A stretch of 64,000 nucleotides of DNA from Burkholderiales bacterium (GTDB lineage Bacteria; Pseudomonadota; Gammaproteobacteria; Burkholderiales; Burkholderiaceae_D), in contig JACPWS010000031.1 in the NCBI GenBank assembly GCA_016196925.1, positions 1 to 64,000 on the forward strand, read 5' to 3'. The notes beneath the pieces are model-generated. The model did no database searches, was not told the DNA's origin, and saw only the letters and a program-made list of their open reading frames with translations. Positions 8,698-18,692 of this stretch are shown here, one piece after another (position 1 is the stretch's first letter; every line of letters begins with the position of its first letter). The translations under genes were made by a program, and so were the position numbers.

Positions 8698-9774
8698 ATG
8701 ACAATTAAAATTTCCATAGACTGCATGGGCGGAGATCACGGCCCGGCAGTCACCGTGGCGGCGGCAGTCGCGTTTGCAAACCGTGAACCGAATGCCGAAT
8801 TTCTTTTGGTTGGGCTGGAATCTACCATTCAGGCCGAGTTGAAAAAGTATCACGCCGGAGCGCACCCGCGTTTGCATATCGTGCATGCCTCCGAAGTGGT
8901 GGAGATGGATGATCCGCTCGAAGTCGCCCTGCGCCGCAAAAAAGATTCTTCCATGCGCGTCGCGCTGACTCTGGTCAAGGAAGGCCAGGCCCAGGCCTGC
9001 GTTTCGGCCGGCAATACTGGCGCGCTGATGGCGGTATCCCGCTATGTGCTGAAAACCATGTCCGGTGTCGATAGGCCGGCGATTTGCAGCATTTTGCCGA
9101 ACCAAAAGAATCTGCCTACTTACATGCTTGATCTCGGGGCGAATGTCGACTGCGAACCGCTGCATCTGCACCAGTTCGCCATCATGGGTTCGGCCCTGGT
9201 ATCGGCCCTGGAAGGCAAGGAAAAGCCCTCGATAGGTTTGCTGAATGTCGGCGAAGAAGATATTAAAGGCAACGATGTCGTCAAGAAAACCGCGCAACTA
9301 TTGCGCGCCGACCATGAAACCGGCTTGCTGAATTTTTACGGCAACGTCGAAGGCAACGACATCTTCAAAGGCACGACCGATATCGTCGTATGCGACGGTT
9401 TCGTCGGCAATGTGACGCTGAAGGCGGCGGAAGGCATGGGCCGTTTCGTTAAGACTACGCTGACCGACGCCTTCAAGAGCAATCCGCTCAATATGCTGGG
9501 CGCCTTGCTGGCGCGTGGTGCGCTGAAATCGATTTCGCGCACCATGAATCCTTCCAATTATAATGGCGGCAGCCTGCTCGGCTTGCGCGGCCTGGTATTC
9601 AAAAGCCACGGCAGCGCCGATAAATATAGCTACGAATGGGCGATACGACGCGCCTATGACGCAGCAAAAAACGATGTATTGTCACGAATCTCGACCTCGA
9701 TGGCGAAGTTAATGCCGGTGGCAGACCCGGTTTCGCCAGATAATAACGAACCTACGGTACAGAAAAGCGCATGA
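8698..9774 (+). CDS. plsX: Phosphate acyltransferase PlsX
   Basis: PlsX converts acyl-ACP plus phosphate into acyl-phosphate, the donor for PlsY in phospholipid synthesis; it is a peripheral membrane enzyme. 358 residues, slightly long because of a C-terminal tail ([12 protein letters not shown]). Family marks are the N-terminal [19 protein letters not shown], and the C-terminal [20 protein letters not shown]. The stop overlaps the fabH start by four bases (ATGA), indicating coupled translation with the fatty acid genes. Confidence 0.97.
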   Translation: MTIKISIDCMGGDHGPAVTVAAAVAFANREPNAEFLLVGLESTIQAELKKYHAGAHPRLHIVHASEVVEMDDPLEVALRRKKDSSMRVALTLVKEGQAQACVSAGNTGALMAVSRYVLKTMSGVDRPAICSILPNQKNLPTYMLDLGANVDCEPLHLHQFAIMGSALVSALEGKEKPSIGLLNVGEEDIKGNDVVKKTAQLLRADHETGLLNFYGNVEGNDIFKGTTDIVVCDGFVGNVTLKAAEGMGRFVKTTLTDAFKSNPLNMLGALLARGALKSISRTMNPSNYNGGSLLGLRGLVFKSHGSADKYSYEWAIRRAYDAAKNDVLSRISTSMAKLMPVADPVSPDNNEPTVQKSA

Positions 9775-10757
9775 CTTTCTATAGCAAAATTATCGGCACC
9801 GGCAGCTATCTGCCGCCCAAAAAGGTAAGCAACCAGGAATTGGCAGAACAACTGGCGGCCAAGGGAATAGAAACTTCGGATGAGTGGATATTTTCCCGCA
9901 GCGGGATTTCTTCACGTCATTATGCGGAGCCGACTGTCACCTCCAGCGATCTGGCGGTAGAGGCTGCCAGGCGCGCGCTGGAAGCGGCACGATTGCAAGC
10001 GAACGAAATCGACATGATTATCCTGGCGACCTCGACGCCGGATTTTCTCGGCGGCTTCCCCAGCACCGCCTGCGTGGTCCAGAATAAACTCGGCATTACC
10101 AACGGCGCCGCCGCCGTCGACGTGCAGGCGGTATGCAGCGGCTTCATGTACGCTATGTCTATCGCCGACAGCATGATCAAAGCCGGCGCGCACAAAAACG
10201 TGCTGGTGATCGGCGCCGAAGTATTTTCCCGCATCCTGAATTTCGAAGATCGTACCACCTGCGTCCTGTTTGGCGACGGCGCTGGCGCGATCGTAATGTC
10301 GCGCTCCAGCGAACCGGGTGTGCTTGCCACCAAGTTGCATGCGGACGGCAGTTATGCCGACATCCTTTGCGTTCCCGGCAACGTCAGCGGCGGCGTGGTG
10401 GCCGGCAGCGCCTTCCTGTACATGGATGGTCAGGCGGTATTCAAGCTGGCGGTCTCGCTGCTGGAAAAGGTCGCCAATGAAGCGCTGGAGCAAGCCGGCT
10501 TGAGCGCCGAGCAGATAGATTGGCTGATCCCGCATCAGGCGAATATCCGCATCATGCAAAGCACCGCTAAAAAAATGCGCATGCCTATGGAGAAAGTGGT
10601 GGTCACCGTCGCTCAACACGGCAATACCTCGGCCGCCTCGATTCCGCTGGCGCTCGATCAGGCTGTGCGCGACGGCCGCGTCCAGCCGGGGCAAACCGTG
10701 ATGCTGGAAGGCGTGGGCGGCGGCTTCACCTGGGGCGCCGCCATCATCAAGATGTGA
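9771..10757 (+). CDS. fabH: 3-oxoacyl-ACP synthase III (KAS III)
   Basis: FabH starts fatty acid synthesis by condensing acetyl-CoA with malonyl-ACP. 328 residues. The catalytic triad is visible: Cys122 in VQAVCSGF, His in [11 protein letters not shown], and Asn in [10 protein letters not shown]. The C-terminal [11 protein letters not shown] is the usual KAS III ending. It overlaps plsX by four bases and lies 54 bp before fabD. Confidence 0.97.
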   Translation: MTFYSKIIGTGSYLPPKKVSNQELAEQLAAKGIETSDEWIFSRSGISSRHYAEPTVTSSDLAVEAARRALEAARLQANEIDMIILATSTPDFLGGFPSTACVVQNKLGITNGAAAVDVQAVCSGFMYAMSIADSMIKAGAHKNVLVIGAEVFSRILNFEDRTTCVLFGDGAGAIVMSRSSEPGVLATKLHADGSYADILCVPGNVSGGVVAGSAFLYMDGQAVFKLAVSLLEKVANEALEQAGLSAEQIDWLIPHQANIRIMQSTAKKMRMPMEKVVVTVAQHGNTSAASIPLALDQAVRDGRVQPGQTVMLEGVGGGFTWGAAIIKM

Positions 10758-10811
10758 AATCCAGATAAGTTCAACCAAGTCCAACAACCACAATGAGAGA
10801 CGTGAATTGAT

Positions 10812-11747
10812 ATGACCCGATTTGCATTTGTTTTTCCCGGCCAGGGTTCGCAGGCGATAGGCATGCTGAACGGCTTCGCTGAAAACCCGGTGGTGCAACA
10901 GACGATAGCCGAGGCATCGGATGCCTTGCAATTCGACCTTGGCAAACTGATTGCCGAAGGCCCGAAAGAAGAACTGGACCTGACCACCAATACCCAGCCT
11001 GTGATGTTGACTGCAGCGGTGGCTTGTTACCGCGCCTGGATCGCGGCCGGCGGCGCCGCGCCGGCTATCGTGGCCGGCCATAGCCTCGGCGAATATTCCG
11101 CCCTGGTGGCTTCCGGCGTGATCGCATTCAAGGACGCCGTTCCTCTGGTGCGCTTCCGCGCCCAGGCGATGCAGACTGCGGTGCCGGTCGGGCAGGGCGG
11201 CATGGCGGCGATACTGGGATTATCCGACGCAGACGTAAAGGCAGCTTGTGCGGCAGCGGCAACGCCGGACGAAGTGGTGGAAGCGGTCAATTTCAATGCG
11301 CCCGCCCAGGTGGTAATCGCCGGCAGCAAGGCCGCCGTCGAGCGCGCTTGCGAAATCGCCAAAGCCAAAGGCGCCAAGCGCGCCTTGCCTTTGCCGGTTT
11401 CCGCACCTTTCCATTCGTCCTTGCTGAAGCCGGCATCCGATAAGTTGCGCGACTATATGGCAGGATTGAACTTTGCGGCGCCTGCCATTCCCCTGATCAA
11501 TAACGTCGATGTGGCTATCGTCAGCGATACGCTGGCCATCAAGGATGCGCTGGTGCGTCAGGCGGCCAGCCCGGTGCGCTGGGTGGAAACCGTGCAAAAA
11601 ATGCAGGCGGACGGTATTACGCACATCGTCGAATGCGGTCCGGGTAAAGTGCTGGCCGGTCTGACCAAGCGCATACACGGTGATTTGATAGGTGAGGCCT
11701 TGTACGACCAGGCCACGCTGGAAAAGGTAATGGAACTCTTAAAATGA
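10812..11747 (+). CDS. fabD: Malonyl-CoA:ACP transacylase
   Basis: FabD loads malonate from CoA onto acyl carrier protein. 311 residues. The nucleophile Ser91 lies in GHSLGEYSALVA, the N-terminal FVFPGQGSQ is standard, and the catalytic His is in SAPFHSSLL near residue 200. The final bases overlap fabG by four (ATGA), so the pair is coupled. Confidence 0.97.
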   Translation: MTRFAFVFPGQGSQAIGMLNGFAENPVVQQTIAEASDALQFDLGKLIAEGPKEELDLTTNTQPVMLTAAVACYRAWIAAGGAAPAIVAGHSLGEYSALVASGVIAFKDAVPLVRFRAQAMQTAVPVGQGGMAAILGLSDADVKAACAAAATPDEVVEAVNFNAPAQVVIAGSKAAVERACEIAKAKGAKRALPLPVSAPFHSSLLKPASDKLRDYMAGLNFAAPAIPLINNVDVAIVSDTLAIKDALVRQAASPVRWVETVQKMQADGITHIVECGPGKVLAGLTKRIHGDLIGEALYDQATLEKVMELLK

Positions 11748-12496
11748 CGCAACAATTAGCAAATCAAGTGGCGCTGGTGACCGGCGCCTCGCGCGGCATA
11801 GGCAAGGCGATCGCTATCGCCCTGGCTAAGGCGGGCGCGAAAGTGATCGGTACCGCCACCACCGAATCGGGCGCCGCCGCCATTTCCGCTTATCTGGGAG
11901 AAATTGTTCCGGGGGCAGGCAAGGGCGTCGCCTTCAATGTCAATGATGTGGCGCGCTGTTCTTCGCTGGTGGAGGAAATCCAGAAAGAATACGGCGGCCT
12001 GTCCATCCTGGTGAACAATGCCGGCATTACCCAGGATCAGTTGGCCATGCGCATGAAGGAAGAGGAGTGGGATAACGTCATCTCCACCAATCTGAGCTCG
12101 GTCGCCCGCTTGTCGCGTGCCGTATTGCGCGGCATGATGAAGGCGAAACAAGGCCGCATCATCAATATTACTTCGGTGGTCGGCTCTTCCGGCAATCCCG
12201 GTCAAATGAACTATGCCGCAGCCAAGGCCGGCGTCGCGGGCATGAGTCGTGCGCTGGCGCGTGAAATCGGCAGCCGCAATATCACGGTCAACTGCGTCGC
12301 TCCTGGCTTTATCGATACGGACATGACGAATTCCCTGACCGAAGAGCAAAAATCGGCAATTTTGCAACAAATTCCCATGGCAAAATTGGGGCGGCCGGAA
12401 GATATTGCCGCCGCGACCCTGTTCTTGGCGTCGCCGGATGCCGGCTATATTACCGGCACCACGCTACATGTGAACGGCGGGATGTATCTCGCGTAA
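11744..12496 (+). CDS. fabG: 3-oxoacyl-ACP reductase
   Basis: FabG reduces 3-oxoacyl-ACP with NADPH in each elongation round. A 250-residue short-chain dehydrogenase. The cofactor motif TGASRGIG is at residues 13-20, NNAG at 91-94, and the catalytic residues are Ser144, Tyr157 and Lys161 (YAAAK). It overlaps fabD by four bases. About 150 bp of non-coding DNA, holding a promoter, separates it from acpP. Confidence 0.97.
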   Translation: MTQQLANQVALVTGASRGIGKAIAIALAKAGAKVIGTATTESGAAAISAYLGEIVPGAGKGVAFNVNDVARCSSLVEEIQKEYGGLSILVNNAGITQDQLAMRMKEEEWDNVISTNLSSVARLSRAVLRGMMKAKQGRIINITSVVGSSGNPGQMNYAAAKAGVAGMSRALAREIGSRNITVNCVAPGFIDTDMTNSLTEEQKSAILQQIPMAKLGRPEDIAAATLFLASPDAGYITGTTLHVNGGMYLA

Positions 12497-12564
12497 TTGG
12501 TTTTATTGCTATTTGTCAGCGACTTCGACGAAATTAAATGGAGATGTTGCTGGGAAATGCAAAT

Positions 12565-12595
12565 TTGCTTTTTCTGCGCGCAAACCTGCTAAAAT
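12565..12595 (+). promoter_or_regulatory. Candidate promoter for acpP
   Basis: TTGCTT (12565-12570) and TAAAAT (12590-12595) with a 19-base spacer, about 54 bases before the acpP ATG. The spacing is long by two bases, so this is moderate support. An own promoter would fit the high ACP demand. Confidence 0.5.
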
Positions 12596-12648
12596 GCGCG
12601 CACTTTCTGTAAGCCCTTATTTTTTGATTTCTTTCACTGGAGACACAC

Positions 12649-12888
12649 ATGTCCGATATCGAACAACGCGTTAAGAAAATCGTCGCTGAACAACTGGGCG
12701 TCGCTGAAGCAGACATCAAAACAGAATCCTCTTTCGTGGACGATCTGGGTGCCGATTCCCTCGACACAGTCGAACTGGTAATGGCATTGGAAGACGAGTT
12801 CGAAATGGAAATTCCTGACGAACAAGCTGAAAAAATCACGACAGTGCAGCAAGCGATCGATTACGCTACTGCGCACCTCAAGGCGTAA
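12649..12888 (+). CDS. acpP: Acyl carrier protein
   Basis: ACP carries the growing acyl chain on a phosphopantetheine arm. 79 residues, acidic. The attachment site is Ser37 in [12 protein letters not shown], followed by the usual helix 2 sequence EFEMEIPDE. It lies between fabG and fabF as in most proteobacteria and has a strong ribosome site (ACTGGAGA). Confidence 0.98.
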   Translation: MSDIEQRVKKIVAEQLGVAEADIKTESSFVDDLGADSLDTVELVMALEDEFEMEIPDEQAEKITTVQQAIDYATAHLKA

Positions 12889-12923
12889 TTTAGCCACACC
12901 GTTTTCAAATCCAGGAGAAGCGC

Positions 12924-14165
12924 TTGAGTCGTACGCTTAAACGTCGTGTAGTGGTCACCGGTCTCGGTTGCATTTCACCAGTCGGCAATAACATCGCCGA
13001 TACGTGGGGTGCAGTTACTGCAGGCAAATCCGGTATCGCAACGATTACCAAATTTGATGCAACTCCTTTTTCCACGCATTTTGCCGGGGAAGTAAAGGGC
13101 TTCAATGTCGAGGAGTATCTCCCGGCAAAAGAAGCGCGCAACATGGATACCTTCATCCACTTCGGCATCGCCGCCGGGATGCAGGCGTTCCAGGATTGCG
13201 GCCTGGCTGTGACCGAAGAAAATGCTGAGCGTATCGGTGTCATCGTCGGTTCCGGTATCGGCGGCTTGCCGCTGATCGAGGAAACCAAACAGGTACTGAT
13301 AGAACGCGGGGCGCGTCGTATTAGCCCGTTTTTCGTTCCTGCGTCCATCATCAACATGATTTCCGGACATCTGTCGATCAAGTTCGGGCTGAAAGGTCCG
13401 AATCTGGCGATGGTGACCGCCTGTACCACAGGCTTGCATTGCATAGGCACTGCCGCTCGCATGATCGAGTACGGCGATGCCGATGTGATGATAGCCGGTG
13501 GCGCAGAGTCCACCATTTCACCCCTGGGCCTGGGTGGCTTCGCTTCCGCGCGTGCGCTGTCATCGCGCAACGAGGATCCCGCGACCGCTTCCCGCCCTTG
13601 GGATAAGGATAGGGATGGCTTTGTGCTCGGCGAAGGCGCGGGCGTCATGGTGCTGGAAGAATATGAGCATGCCAAGGCGCGCGGCGCAAAGATTTATGCC
13701 GAAGTGCTGGGTTTTGGCATGAGCGGCGACGCTTATCACATCACTTCGCCGACCATGGACGGTCCGCGTCGTAGCATGCTCAACGCCATGAAAAACGCCG
13801 CGATCAACCCGGATCAGATCAGTTACCTGAACGCGCACGGAACATCGACGCCGCTCGGTGACAAGAATGAGACGGATGCCATCAAAGCAACGTTTGCGGA
13901 TCATGCTTATAAGATGACGGTGAATTCCACCAAATCCATGACCGGGCACTTGCTCGGCGGCGCTGGCGGAATCGAGTCGGTGTTTACCGTGCTGGCCATG
14001 TATCACCAGGTTTCGCCGCCGACGATCAATATCTTCAATCAGGATCCTGAGTGTGACCTCGACTATTGCGCGAACACGGCCAGAGATATGAAAATCGATT
14101 ATGCAATGAAAAATTCCTTCGGCTTCGGCGGAACGAATGGTACTTTGATCTTTGCAAAAATCTGA
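12924..14165 (+). CDS. fabF: 3-oxoacyl-ACP synthase II (KAS II)
   Basis: FabF elongates acyl-ACP with malonyl-ACP and shapes unsaturated chain length. 413 residues. Active-site Cys167 is in VTACTTGLH; the histidines are in NAHGTSTP and [10 protein letters not shown]. The start is TTG at 12924, seven bases after AGGAG, giving [15 protein letters not shown]. No ATG is placed to give a complete N-terminus. It closes the fatty acid cluster and is followed by a terminator. Confidence 0.97.
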   Translation: MSRTLKRRVVVTGLGCISPVGNNIADTWGAVTAGKSGIATITKFDATPFSTHFAGEVKGFNVEEYLPAKEARNMDTFIHFGIAAGMQAFQDCGLAVTEENAERIGVIVGSGIGGLPLIEETKQVLIERGARRISPFFVPASIINMISGHLSIKFGLKGPNLAMVTACTTGLHCIGTAARMIEYGDADVMIAGGAESTISPLGLGGFASARALSSRNEDPATASRPWDKDRDGFVLGEGAGVMVLEEYEHAKARGAKIYAEVLGFGMSGDAYHITSPTMDGPRRSMLNAMKNAAINPDQISYLNAHGTSTPLGDKNETDAIKATFADHAYKMTVNSTKSMTGHLLGGAGGIESVFTVLAMYHQVSPPTINIFNQDPECDLDYCANTARDMKIDYAMKNSFGFGGTNGTLIFAKI

Positions 14166-14182
14166 TTGGACTTGAAATAGTC

Positions 14183-14221
14183 AGGCACTTCGTTTCCGTG
14201 TGAAATGAAGTGCCTTTTTTA
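14183..14221 (+). terminator. Rho-independent terminator after fabF
   Basis: Stem AGGCACTTC/GAAGTGCCT with a 15-base loop and a T-run. It closes the fatty acid operon just before the next ATG at 14227. Confidence 0.88.
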
Positions 14222-14226
14222 TTCCC

Positions 14227-14700
14227 ATGTCCATCGCACTGAATATACAACTTAAACCTTCTCGCATGTTGCCGCGCCTGTTGGCCGGTATGCTCATCCT
14301 GTCGAATGCTGCGCTGATCCTCGCGTTGTCGATGTCGGCACTCCCCTTATCGCTACAAATCTTTCTGGCGGCGACTGCACTGATGTGTGGCGCAAGAGCA
14401 TTTCACACACATCAAAAAAAGAATAAATCTGCACAAATCCATATTTCCGGTTCCGGGGCAATCATATTGCGCATGACAGGGGCGTCCGGTGAAATCGGGC
14501 GCGGGTTGCGCGTACGTCTTGATACGCGTAGTACTATGTGGAGTAAGGTATTATTTTTGTATTTACGGGCGGAGGATGGCCGTATGTATTCCTTGCTGAT
14601 TTTGCCCGACTCGCTCGATGTTGAGAGTTTCAGGGCATTATTTGTAGCGCTGCAGTGGATTAACCGGCGCGGGGGCACGTCCCGCCGGGCCGAAAAATAA
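14227..14700 (+). CDS. YgfX/CptA-like membrane protein
   Basis: A 157-residue protein with two adjacent membrane helices (about residues 14-33 and 36-55), then a cytoplasmic beta-rich part ending VALQWINRRG. Layout and position, ahead of rpoE, resemble the YgfX family. E. coli YgfX pairs with the flavinylation factor SdhE (CptB) and has been proposed as a toxin. No sdhE-like gene is adjacent. The first ATG follows the fabF terminator closely and lacks a clear ribosome site. The family call is moderate and the role here is unknown. Confidence 0.6.
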   Translation: MSIALNIQLKPSRMLPRLLAGMLILSNAALILALSMSALPLSLQIFLAATALMCGARAFHTHQKKNKSAQIHISGSGAIILRMTGASGEIGRGLRVRLDTRSTMWSKVLFLYLRAEDGRMYSLLILPDSLDVESFRALFVALQWINRRGGTSRRAEK

Positions 14701-14709
14701 ATTCTTCAT

Positions 14710-14738
14710 GGAACTTTTTTCTGCATGCGGTACTCTAT
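14710..14738 (+). promoter_or_regulatory. Sigma-E consensus promoter before rpoE
   Basis: GGAACTT (14710-14716), a 17-base spacer and TCTAT (14734-14738). This matches the known sigma-E pattern GGAACTT-N16/17-TCTGA, about 90 bases before the rpoE start. It implies positive autoregulation. Confidence 0.7.
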
Positions 14739-14746
14739 TGCTGATA

Positions 14747-14774
14747 TTGCGCAGCCATATTGAATTTATATATG
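14747..14774 (+). promoter_or_regulatory. Candidate sigma-70 promoter before rpoE
   Basis: TTGCGC (14747-14752), a 16-base spacer and TATATG (14769-14774). Weak match, but it could provide the basal expression expected for rpoE. Confidence 0.4.
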
Positions 14775-14827
14775 CCTGCCCATGTCGATTGACAAAAACG
14801 CTTGGGATAAAACATAGGAATGACTGA

Positions 14828-15430
14828 GTGACGACAGAACGCGAGATTGATCAGCAATTGGTTGAGCGCGTCCAGCGTGGCGATAAAAAAGCATTTGAGC
14901 TTCTGGTTTCCAAATATCAAAGGAAACTGATGCGGCTCGTGTCCCGGCTCGTCTATGATCATGCCGAAGCGGAAGACGTGGTGCAGGAAGCTTTCATTAA
15001 GGCATATCGCGCATTGCCGAATTTTCGCGGTGAGTCGGCGTTTTACACCTGGCTCTATCGCATAGGCGTGAATACCGCCAAAAACCATCTGGTGACACAA
15101 GGGCGCCGTACGCCGACTTCCACCGATGCCGATGTCGAAGAAGCAGAAACTTTTGTCGATGCCGATGGACTAAGAGATATCAATACCCCGGAATCACTGC
15201 TGGCCAGCAAGCAGATCGCTGAAACAGTTAATGCTGCGATGTCTTCTTTGCCGGAAGAATTGCGCAATGCGATTACCTTGCGCGAAATCGAAGGGCTGAG
15301 TTACGACGAAATAGCTGAAGTGATGTTGTGCCCGATCGGCACCGTCAGAAGCAGGATATTCAGGGCGCGCGAAGCGATCGCCGAAAAACTGCGTCCTATG
15401 CTGGGCACGACGACAGATCAGCGCTGGTGA
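14828..15430 (+). CDS. rpoE: RNA polymerase sigma-E factor (ECF)
   Basis: RpoE directs transcription of envelope stress genes when freed from RseA. 200 residues from a GTG start (MTTEREIDQQLVERV). Region 2 is AEDVVQEAFIKAYRALPNF near residues 50-68. Region 4 carries LPEELRNAITLREIEGLSY and the helix-turn-helix AEVMLCPIGTVRSRIFRAR. Followed by rseA, rseB and a degP-type protease, the classical order. A sigma-E type promoter lies upstream, so self-activation is likely. Confidence 0.97.
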   Translation: MTTEREIDQQLVERVQRGDKKAFELLVSKYQRKLMRLVSRLVYDHAEAEDVVQEAFIKAYRALPNFRGESAFYTWLYRIGVNTAKNHLVTQGRRTPTSTDADVEEAETFVDADGLRDINTPESLLASKQIAETVNAAMSSLPEELRNAITLREIEGLSYDEIAEVMLCPIGTVRSRIFRAREAIAEKLRPMLGTTTDQRW

Positions 15431-15483
15431 ATTTTAGCACCGTGCGTCCAACCAAAAATTAACCTGAACCTGCAGTAAAAATT

Positions 15484-16158
15484 GTGAAGAAAATGATGAC
15501 TACCAACTCCTCTCAACAAGAAAGCATTTCAGCTTTGGCTGACGGCGAGCTGAATGATGTGCAACTGGATGCCATACTGGCCAGTCTGAACACCGCAAAA
15601 GGCAAGGGGACGTGGGAAATTTATCATCAGATCGGCGATGCGCTACGCTCGGATGACCTGGGCATTTCTTTCAGTGCGAATTTTTCCCGACGTTTTTCTG
15701 CCAGATTGGATGCTGAACCTGTGATTCTGGCGCCGCATTCTGTAGATAAAAAACCATCTCGCTCAGCGACGAAGCTGCAGAGTTATTGGGGCTCGTATAT
15801 GGCAGTGGCCGGCGTCGCGGCGGCCGCAGTCTTCGCTGTTGTCCTGGCTCCGCAATTGGCGCATCTGGGAGGCGATACGACTCCTGCGATTCAATTAAGT
15901 AAGTCCAGACAAGCAGACGCGAATATGCAACTTGCCTCTGCTTCCGGCACATCGGAAATGCAAAACGCTGCGGTGAATCGCATCGGAAAAAAAGACGAAA
16001 AACAAATCAATTTACCGCTCAACGAAATGCCGGATATGTTGCGCGATCCGCGTATCGATAGCTACCTGATGGCGCATCAGCGATTTTCTCCTGCGCTGAG
16101 TAACGGGACGCAGCTTGTTACCCGCGCCAATGCGGTTTCTTCTGCATCGGAAAAGTAA
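15484..16158 (+). CDS. rseA: Anti-sigma-E factor RseA
   Basis: RseA is a single-pass inner membrane protein whose cytoplasmic N-terminus sequesters RpoE; DegS-type cleavage followed by RseP frees the sigma factor. 224 residues. The N-terminal motif SISALADGELND is typical of the family. A membrane helix (about residues 102-122, SYMAVAGVAAAAVFAVVLAP) separates the cytoplasmic and periplasmic halves. The start could be GTG 15484 or the ATG at 15493 or 15496; no ribosome site decides. The stop overlaps rseB by one base (TAATG). Confidence 0.9.
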   Translation: MKKMMTTNSSQQESISALADGELNDVQLDAILASLNTAKGKGTWEIYHQIGDALRSDDLGISFSANFSRRFSARLDAEPVILAPHSVDKKPSRSATKLQSYWGSYMAVAGVAAAAVFAVVLAPQLAHLGGDTTPAIQLSKSRQADANMQLASASGTSEMQNAAVNRIGKKDEKQINLPLNEMPDMLRDPRIDSYLMAHQRFSPALSNGTQLVTRANAVSSASEK

Positions 16159-17180
16159 TGACTATGTTGTTTCCACGTTTTAAATTCGCTATGTTGGTAG
16201 TGGGATTAGGTTTGAGTTCCATTCTGACCCAGGCGCGCAGCCAGGAGCCGATGGAAGAAAAACGTGAAGCGCAAAATATTCTGCGCAAGATACAAGCGTC
16301 GGCGCAAAAGCTGAATTATTCAGGCACCTTCGTCTACCAGCAAGCCAGCCAGATTCGCACTTCGAGAATCACCCATATCGTAGATGCCAACGGGGAAATT
16401 GAAAAACTGGAAATTCTGGACGGCAAGCCGCGCGAATATATACGCCGAAACGATCAGGTTTCTTGCTATCTGCCTGAAAGCAAGACCATACAGGTCGAAA
16501 AAAATGTTACTCAGGAAGTTTTCCCTGCGCTGCTGAGTGGTAATGCCTTATCCCTTCCGGATTCCTATTCCATCAAAAAAGTCGAATTGAGTCGTGTGGC
16601 AGGCGTCGAATGCCAGGGCTATGTATTCGAACCGCGCGATGCATATCGTTATGGCTACCGCCTGTGCACAGATAAAGAGACAGGCTTATTGTTGCGTGCA
16701 CAAACAGTCAATCCTAAAAATGAAGTGATAGAGCAAATCGCTTTCACGCAGATTTCTATCGCCGATATAGATAAATATAAGGTGAAGCCCAGTTATCAGA
16801 ATACCGCGCAATGGCATGTTGAAAATCTGACGATGCAATCCAATATTAATTCCGGCTGGATAGTCAAGGCTGTACCGGCAGGTTTTAAAAAGACTCGCGA
16901 GATGAAGCGCCTTATTCCTGCTCCTGCATCAGCCAAAGGCGGCGATGCGGATCAGTTAAAGTCGCATCAGGTTGTGCAAATGATTTTTTCCGATGGCCTG
17001 GCGGCGATCTCGGTATTCATCGAGCCCGACACCGGAAATCGCACCGAAGGCAGTTTGCAGCAGGGTGCGATGACCATCATGGGAAAACGTCATGGCGAGT
17101 ATTGGCTAACCGTAGTAGGTGAAGTGCCTGTGGCAGCAATCCGGCAAGTGATGAACTCTATTGAATTCAAACCTAAGTAA
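16158..17180 (+). CDS. rseB: Sigma-E regulatory protein RseB (MucB)
   Basis: RseB is a periplasmic protein that binds RseA and shields it from the first protease; it senses lipoprotein or LPS damage. 340 residues. The signal peptide is a hydrophobic stretch at about residues 8-25, with the mature protein beginning near RSQEPMEEK. MucB/RseB features include SGTFVYQQASQIRTSRITH and the two-domain layout with a C-terminal sequence around TIMGKRHGEYWLTVVGEVP. It starts inside the rseA stop codon. Confidence 0.93.
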   Translation: MTMLFPRFKFAMLVVGLGLSSILTQARSQEPMEEKREAQNILRKIQASAQKLNYSGTFVYQQASQIRTSRITHIVDANGEIEKLEILDGKPREYIRRNDQVSCYLPESKTIQVEKNVTQEVFPALLSGNALSLPDSYSIKKVELSRVAGVECQGYVFEPRDAYRYGYRLCTDKETGLLLRAQTVNPKNEVIEQIAFTQISIADIDKYKVKPSYQNTAQWHVENLTMQSNINSGWIVKAVPAGFKKTREMKRLIPAPASAKGGDADQLKSHQVVQMIFSDGLAAISVFIEPDTGNRTEGSLQQGAMTIMGKRHGEYWLTVVGEVPVAAIRQVMNSIEFKPK

Positions 17181-17192
17181 GCGAATGACACC

Positions 17193-18677
17193 ATGAAAGC
17201 AAGCAGACTTTTCCCGTTAGAGAAAATTGTTTCCACGCTGGTTATCAGTGCCTGTGTTGGTTTTGTCGCCCCCGTTGCCCTTAACGCCACGCCCTTGGCG
17301 GCAGCGGCGCCGGCCGTCGCCGGCCTGCCCGATTTTACCGAGCTGGTCGAAAAAACCAGTGTGGCCGTGGTGAATATCCGCACCACAGAGAAAGTGCAGC
17401 TCAATCAAAACGCGCCCGGGATGGAAGATGAGCAGATGCAGGAATTTTTCCGGCGCTTCTTTGGTGTGCCCATGCCCAAGCAGCAACCCGCTCCGAAAGG
17501 GCGCAGACAAATTCCTCAGCAACCGGAAGAAGAAGTCCCGCGCGGTGTCGGCTCCGGCTTTATCATTTCTCAAGACGGCTACGTCCTGACGAATAGGCAT
17601 GTCGTGGATGGTGCTTCCGAAGTCTATGTCAAGCTCACCGATAAGCGCGAATTCAAAGCCAAAGTGATAGGCGCCGACCAGCGCAGCGACGTCGCGGTGT
17701 TGAAGATCGAGGGCAATAAATTGCCGCGCCTGACCATAGGCGATTCTGAAAAAATCAAGGCGGGCGAATGGGTGATCGCGATCGGTTCTCCTTTCGATTT
17801 TGAGAATACGGTTACCGCCGGCATCATTTCCTCCAAGGCGCGCGATACCGGCGAATACCTGCCCCTGATCCAGACTGACGTTGCCGTGAATCCCGGCAAT
17901 TCCGGCGGTCCCCTGATCAATATGCGCGGCGAAGTGGTTGGTATCAATTCCCAGATATACAGCCGCTCTGGCGGTTATATGGGTATCTCTTTTGCCATCC
18001 CTATCGACGAAGCGATGCGCGTAGTGGAGCAACTGAAGTCCTCGGGCAAGGTGAGTCGCGGCCGTATCGGTGTAGTGATCGGCGAAGTATCGAAGGACGT
18101 CGCCGAATACATAGGTTTGCCGAAAGCGCAAGGCGCGCTGGTAACGCGTGTCGAGCCGGGAGCGCCGGCGGAAAAGGCTGGCATTCAGGATGGCGACGTG
18201 ATTTTGAAATTTAATGGTGTGCCAGTAGAAAAATCTACCGATTTACCGCGCATCGTCGGCACCACCAAGCCCGGCAGTAAGGCCACAATTTCGATCTGGA
18301 GAAAAGGCGCTGCCCGCGAATTGAGTATCAACGTGGCAGAAACCGAGCAAGACAAGGTCGCTCAGAAAGCCGAGAAAAAAGGCAAAAAAGATCAGGCAAA
18401 CAATCCTTTGGGTATTTACACCAGCGATCTGACGGAAGCGCAAAGGAAAGAACTGCCGGGCGCTAACGGCGTGGCGATCGAAGCGGTGGAAGGCCCGGCC
18501 GCCGCTGCAGGTTTGCGTGCCGGCGATATTATCCTGACCATGAATAATATCGACGTCAAAGACAGTAAGCAATTTGCCGCAATGTTGGCAAAACTGGATA
18601 CCAAAAAAGCAGCCGTGCTGCTGGTGCGCCGCGGCGATATTTCGCAGTTTGTACCGGTACGCCCTCAGGCACAGTAA
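17193..18677 (+). CDS. mucD: DegP/MucD-type periplasmic serine protease
   Basis: A periplasmic protease and chaperone that clears misfolded envelope proteins. 494 residues with a signal peptide (about residues 1-40). The catalytic triad is His136 (TNRHVVDG), Asp166 (RSDVAVLK) and Ser237 (NPGNSGGPL). Two PDZ domains follow (about 280-370 and 390-485), with carboxylate loops near GRIGV. A Q-rich loop after residue 95 is typical of DegP. It completes the rpoE-rseA-rseB-mucD unit, with a terminator after it. DegQ/DegP subtype is not separated. Confidence 0.93.
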   Translation: MKASRLFPLEKIVSTLVISACVGFVAPVALNATPLAAAAPAVAGLPDFTELVEKTSVAVVNIRTTEKVQLNQNAPGMEDEQMQEFFRRFFGVPMPKQQPAPKGRRQIPQQPEEEVPRGVGSGFIISQDGYVLTNRHVVDGASEVYVKLTDKREFKAKVIGADQRSDVAVLKIEGNKLPRLTIGDSEKIKAGEWVIAIGSPFDFENTVTAGIISSKARDTGEYLPLIQTDVAVNPGNSGGPLINMRGEVVGINSQIYSRSGGYMGISFAIPIDEAMRVVEQLKSSGKVSRGRIGVVIGEVSKDVAEYIGLPKAQGALVTRVEPGAPAEKAGIQDGDVILKFNGVPVEKSTDLPRIVGTTKPGSKATISIWRKGAARELSINVAETEQDKVAQKAEKKGKKDQANNPLGIYTSDLTEAQRKELPGANGVAIEAVEGPAAAAGLRAGDIILTMNNIDVKDSKQFAAMLAKLDTKKAAVLLVRRGDISQFVPVRPQAQ

Positions 18678-18692
18678 GCTTTAAACCTTGGC

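Noticed and set aside
9912-11081. Long minus-strand reading frame opposite fabH and fabD
   Set aside because: Same reason; the plus-strand genes are certain and the frame is rich in His and Arg, typical of a shadow.
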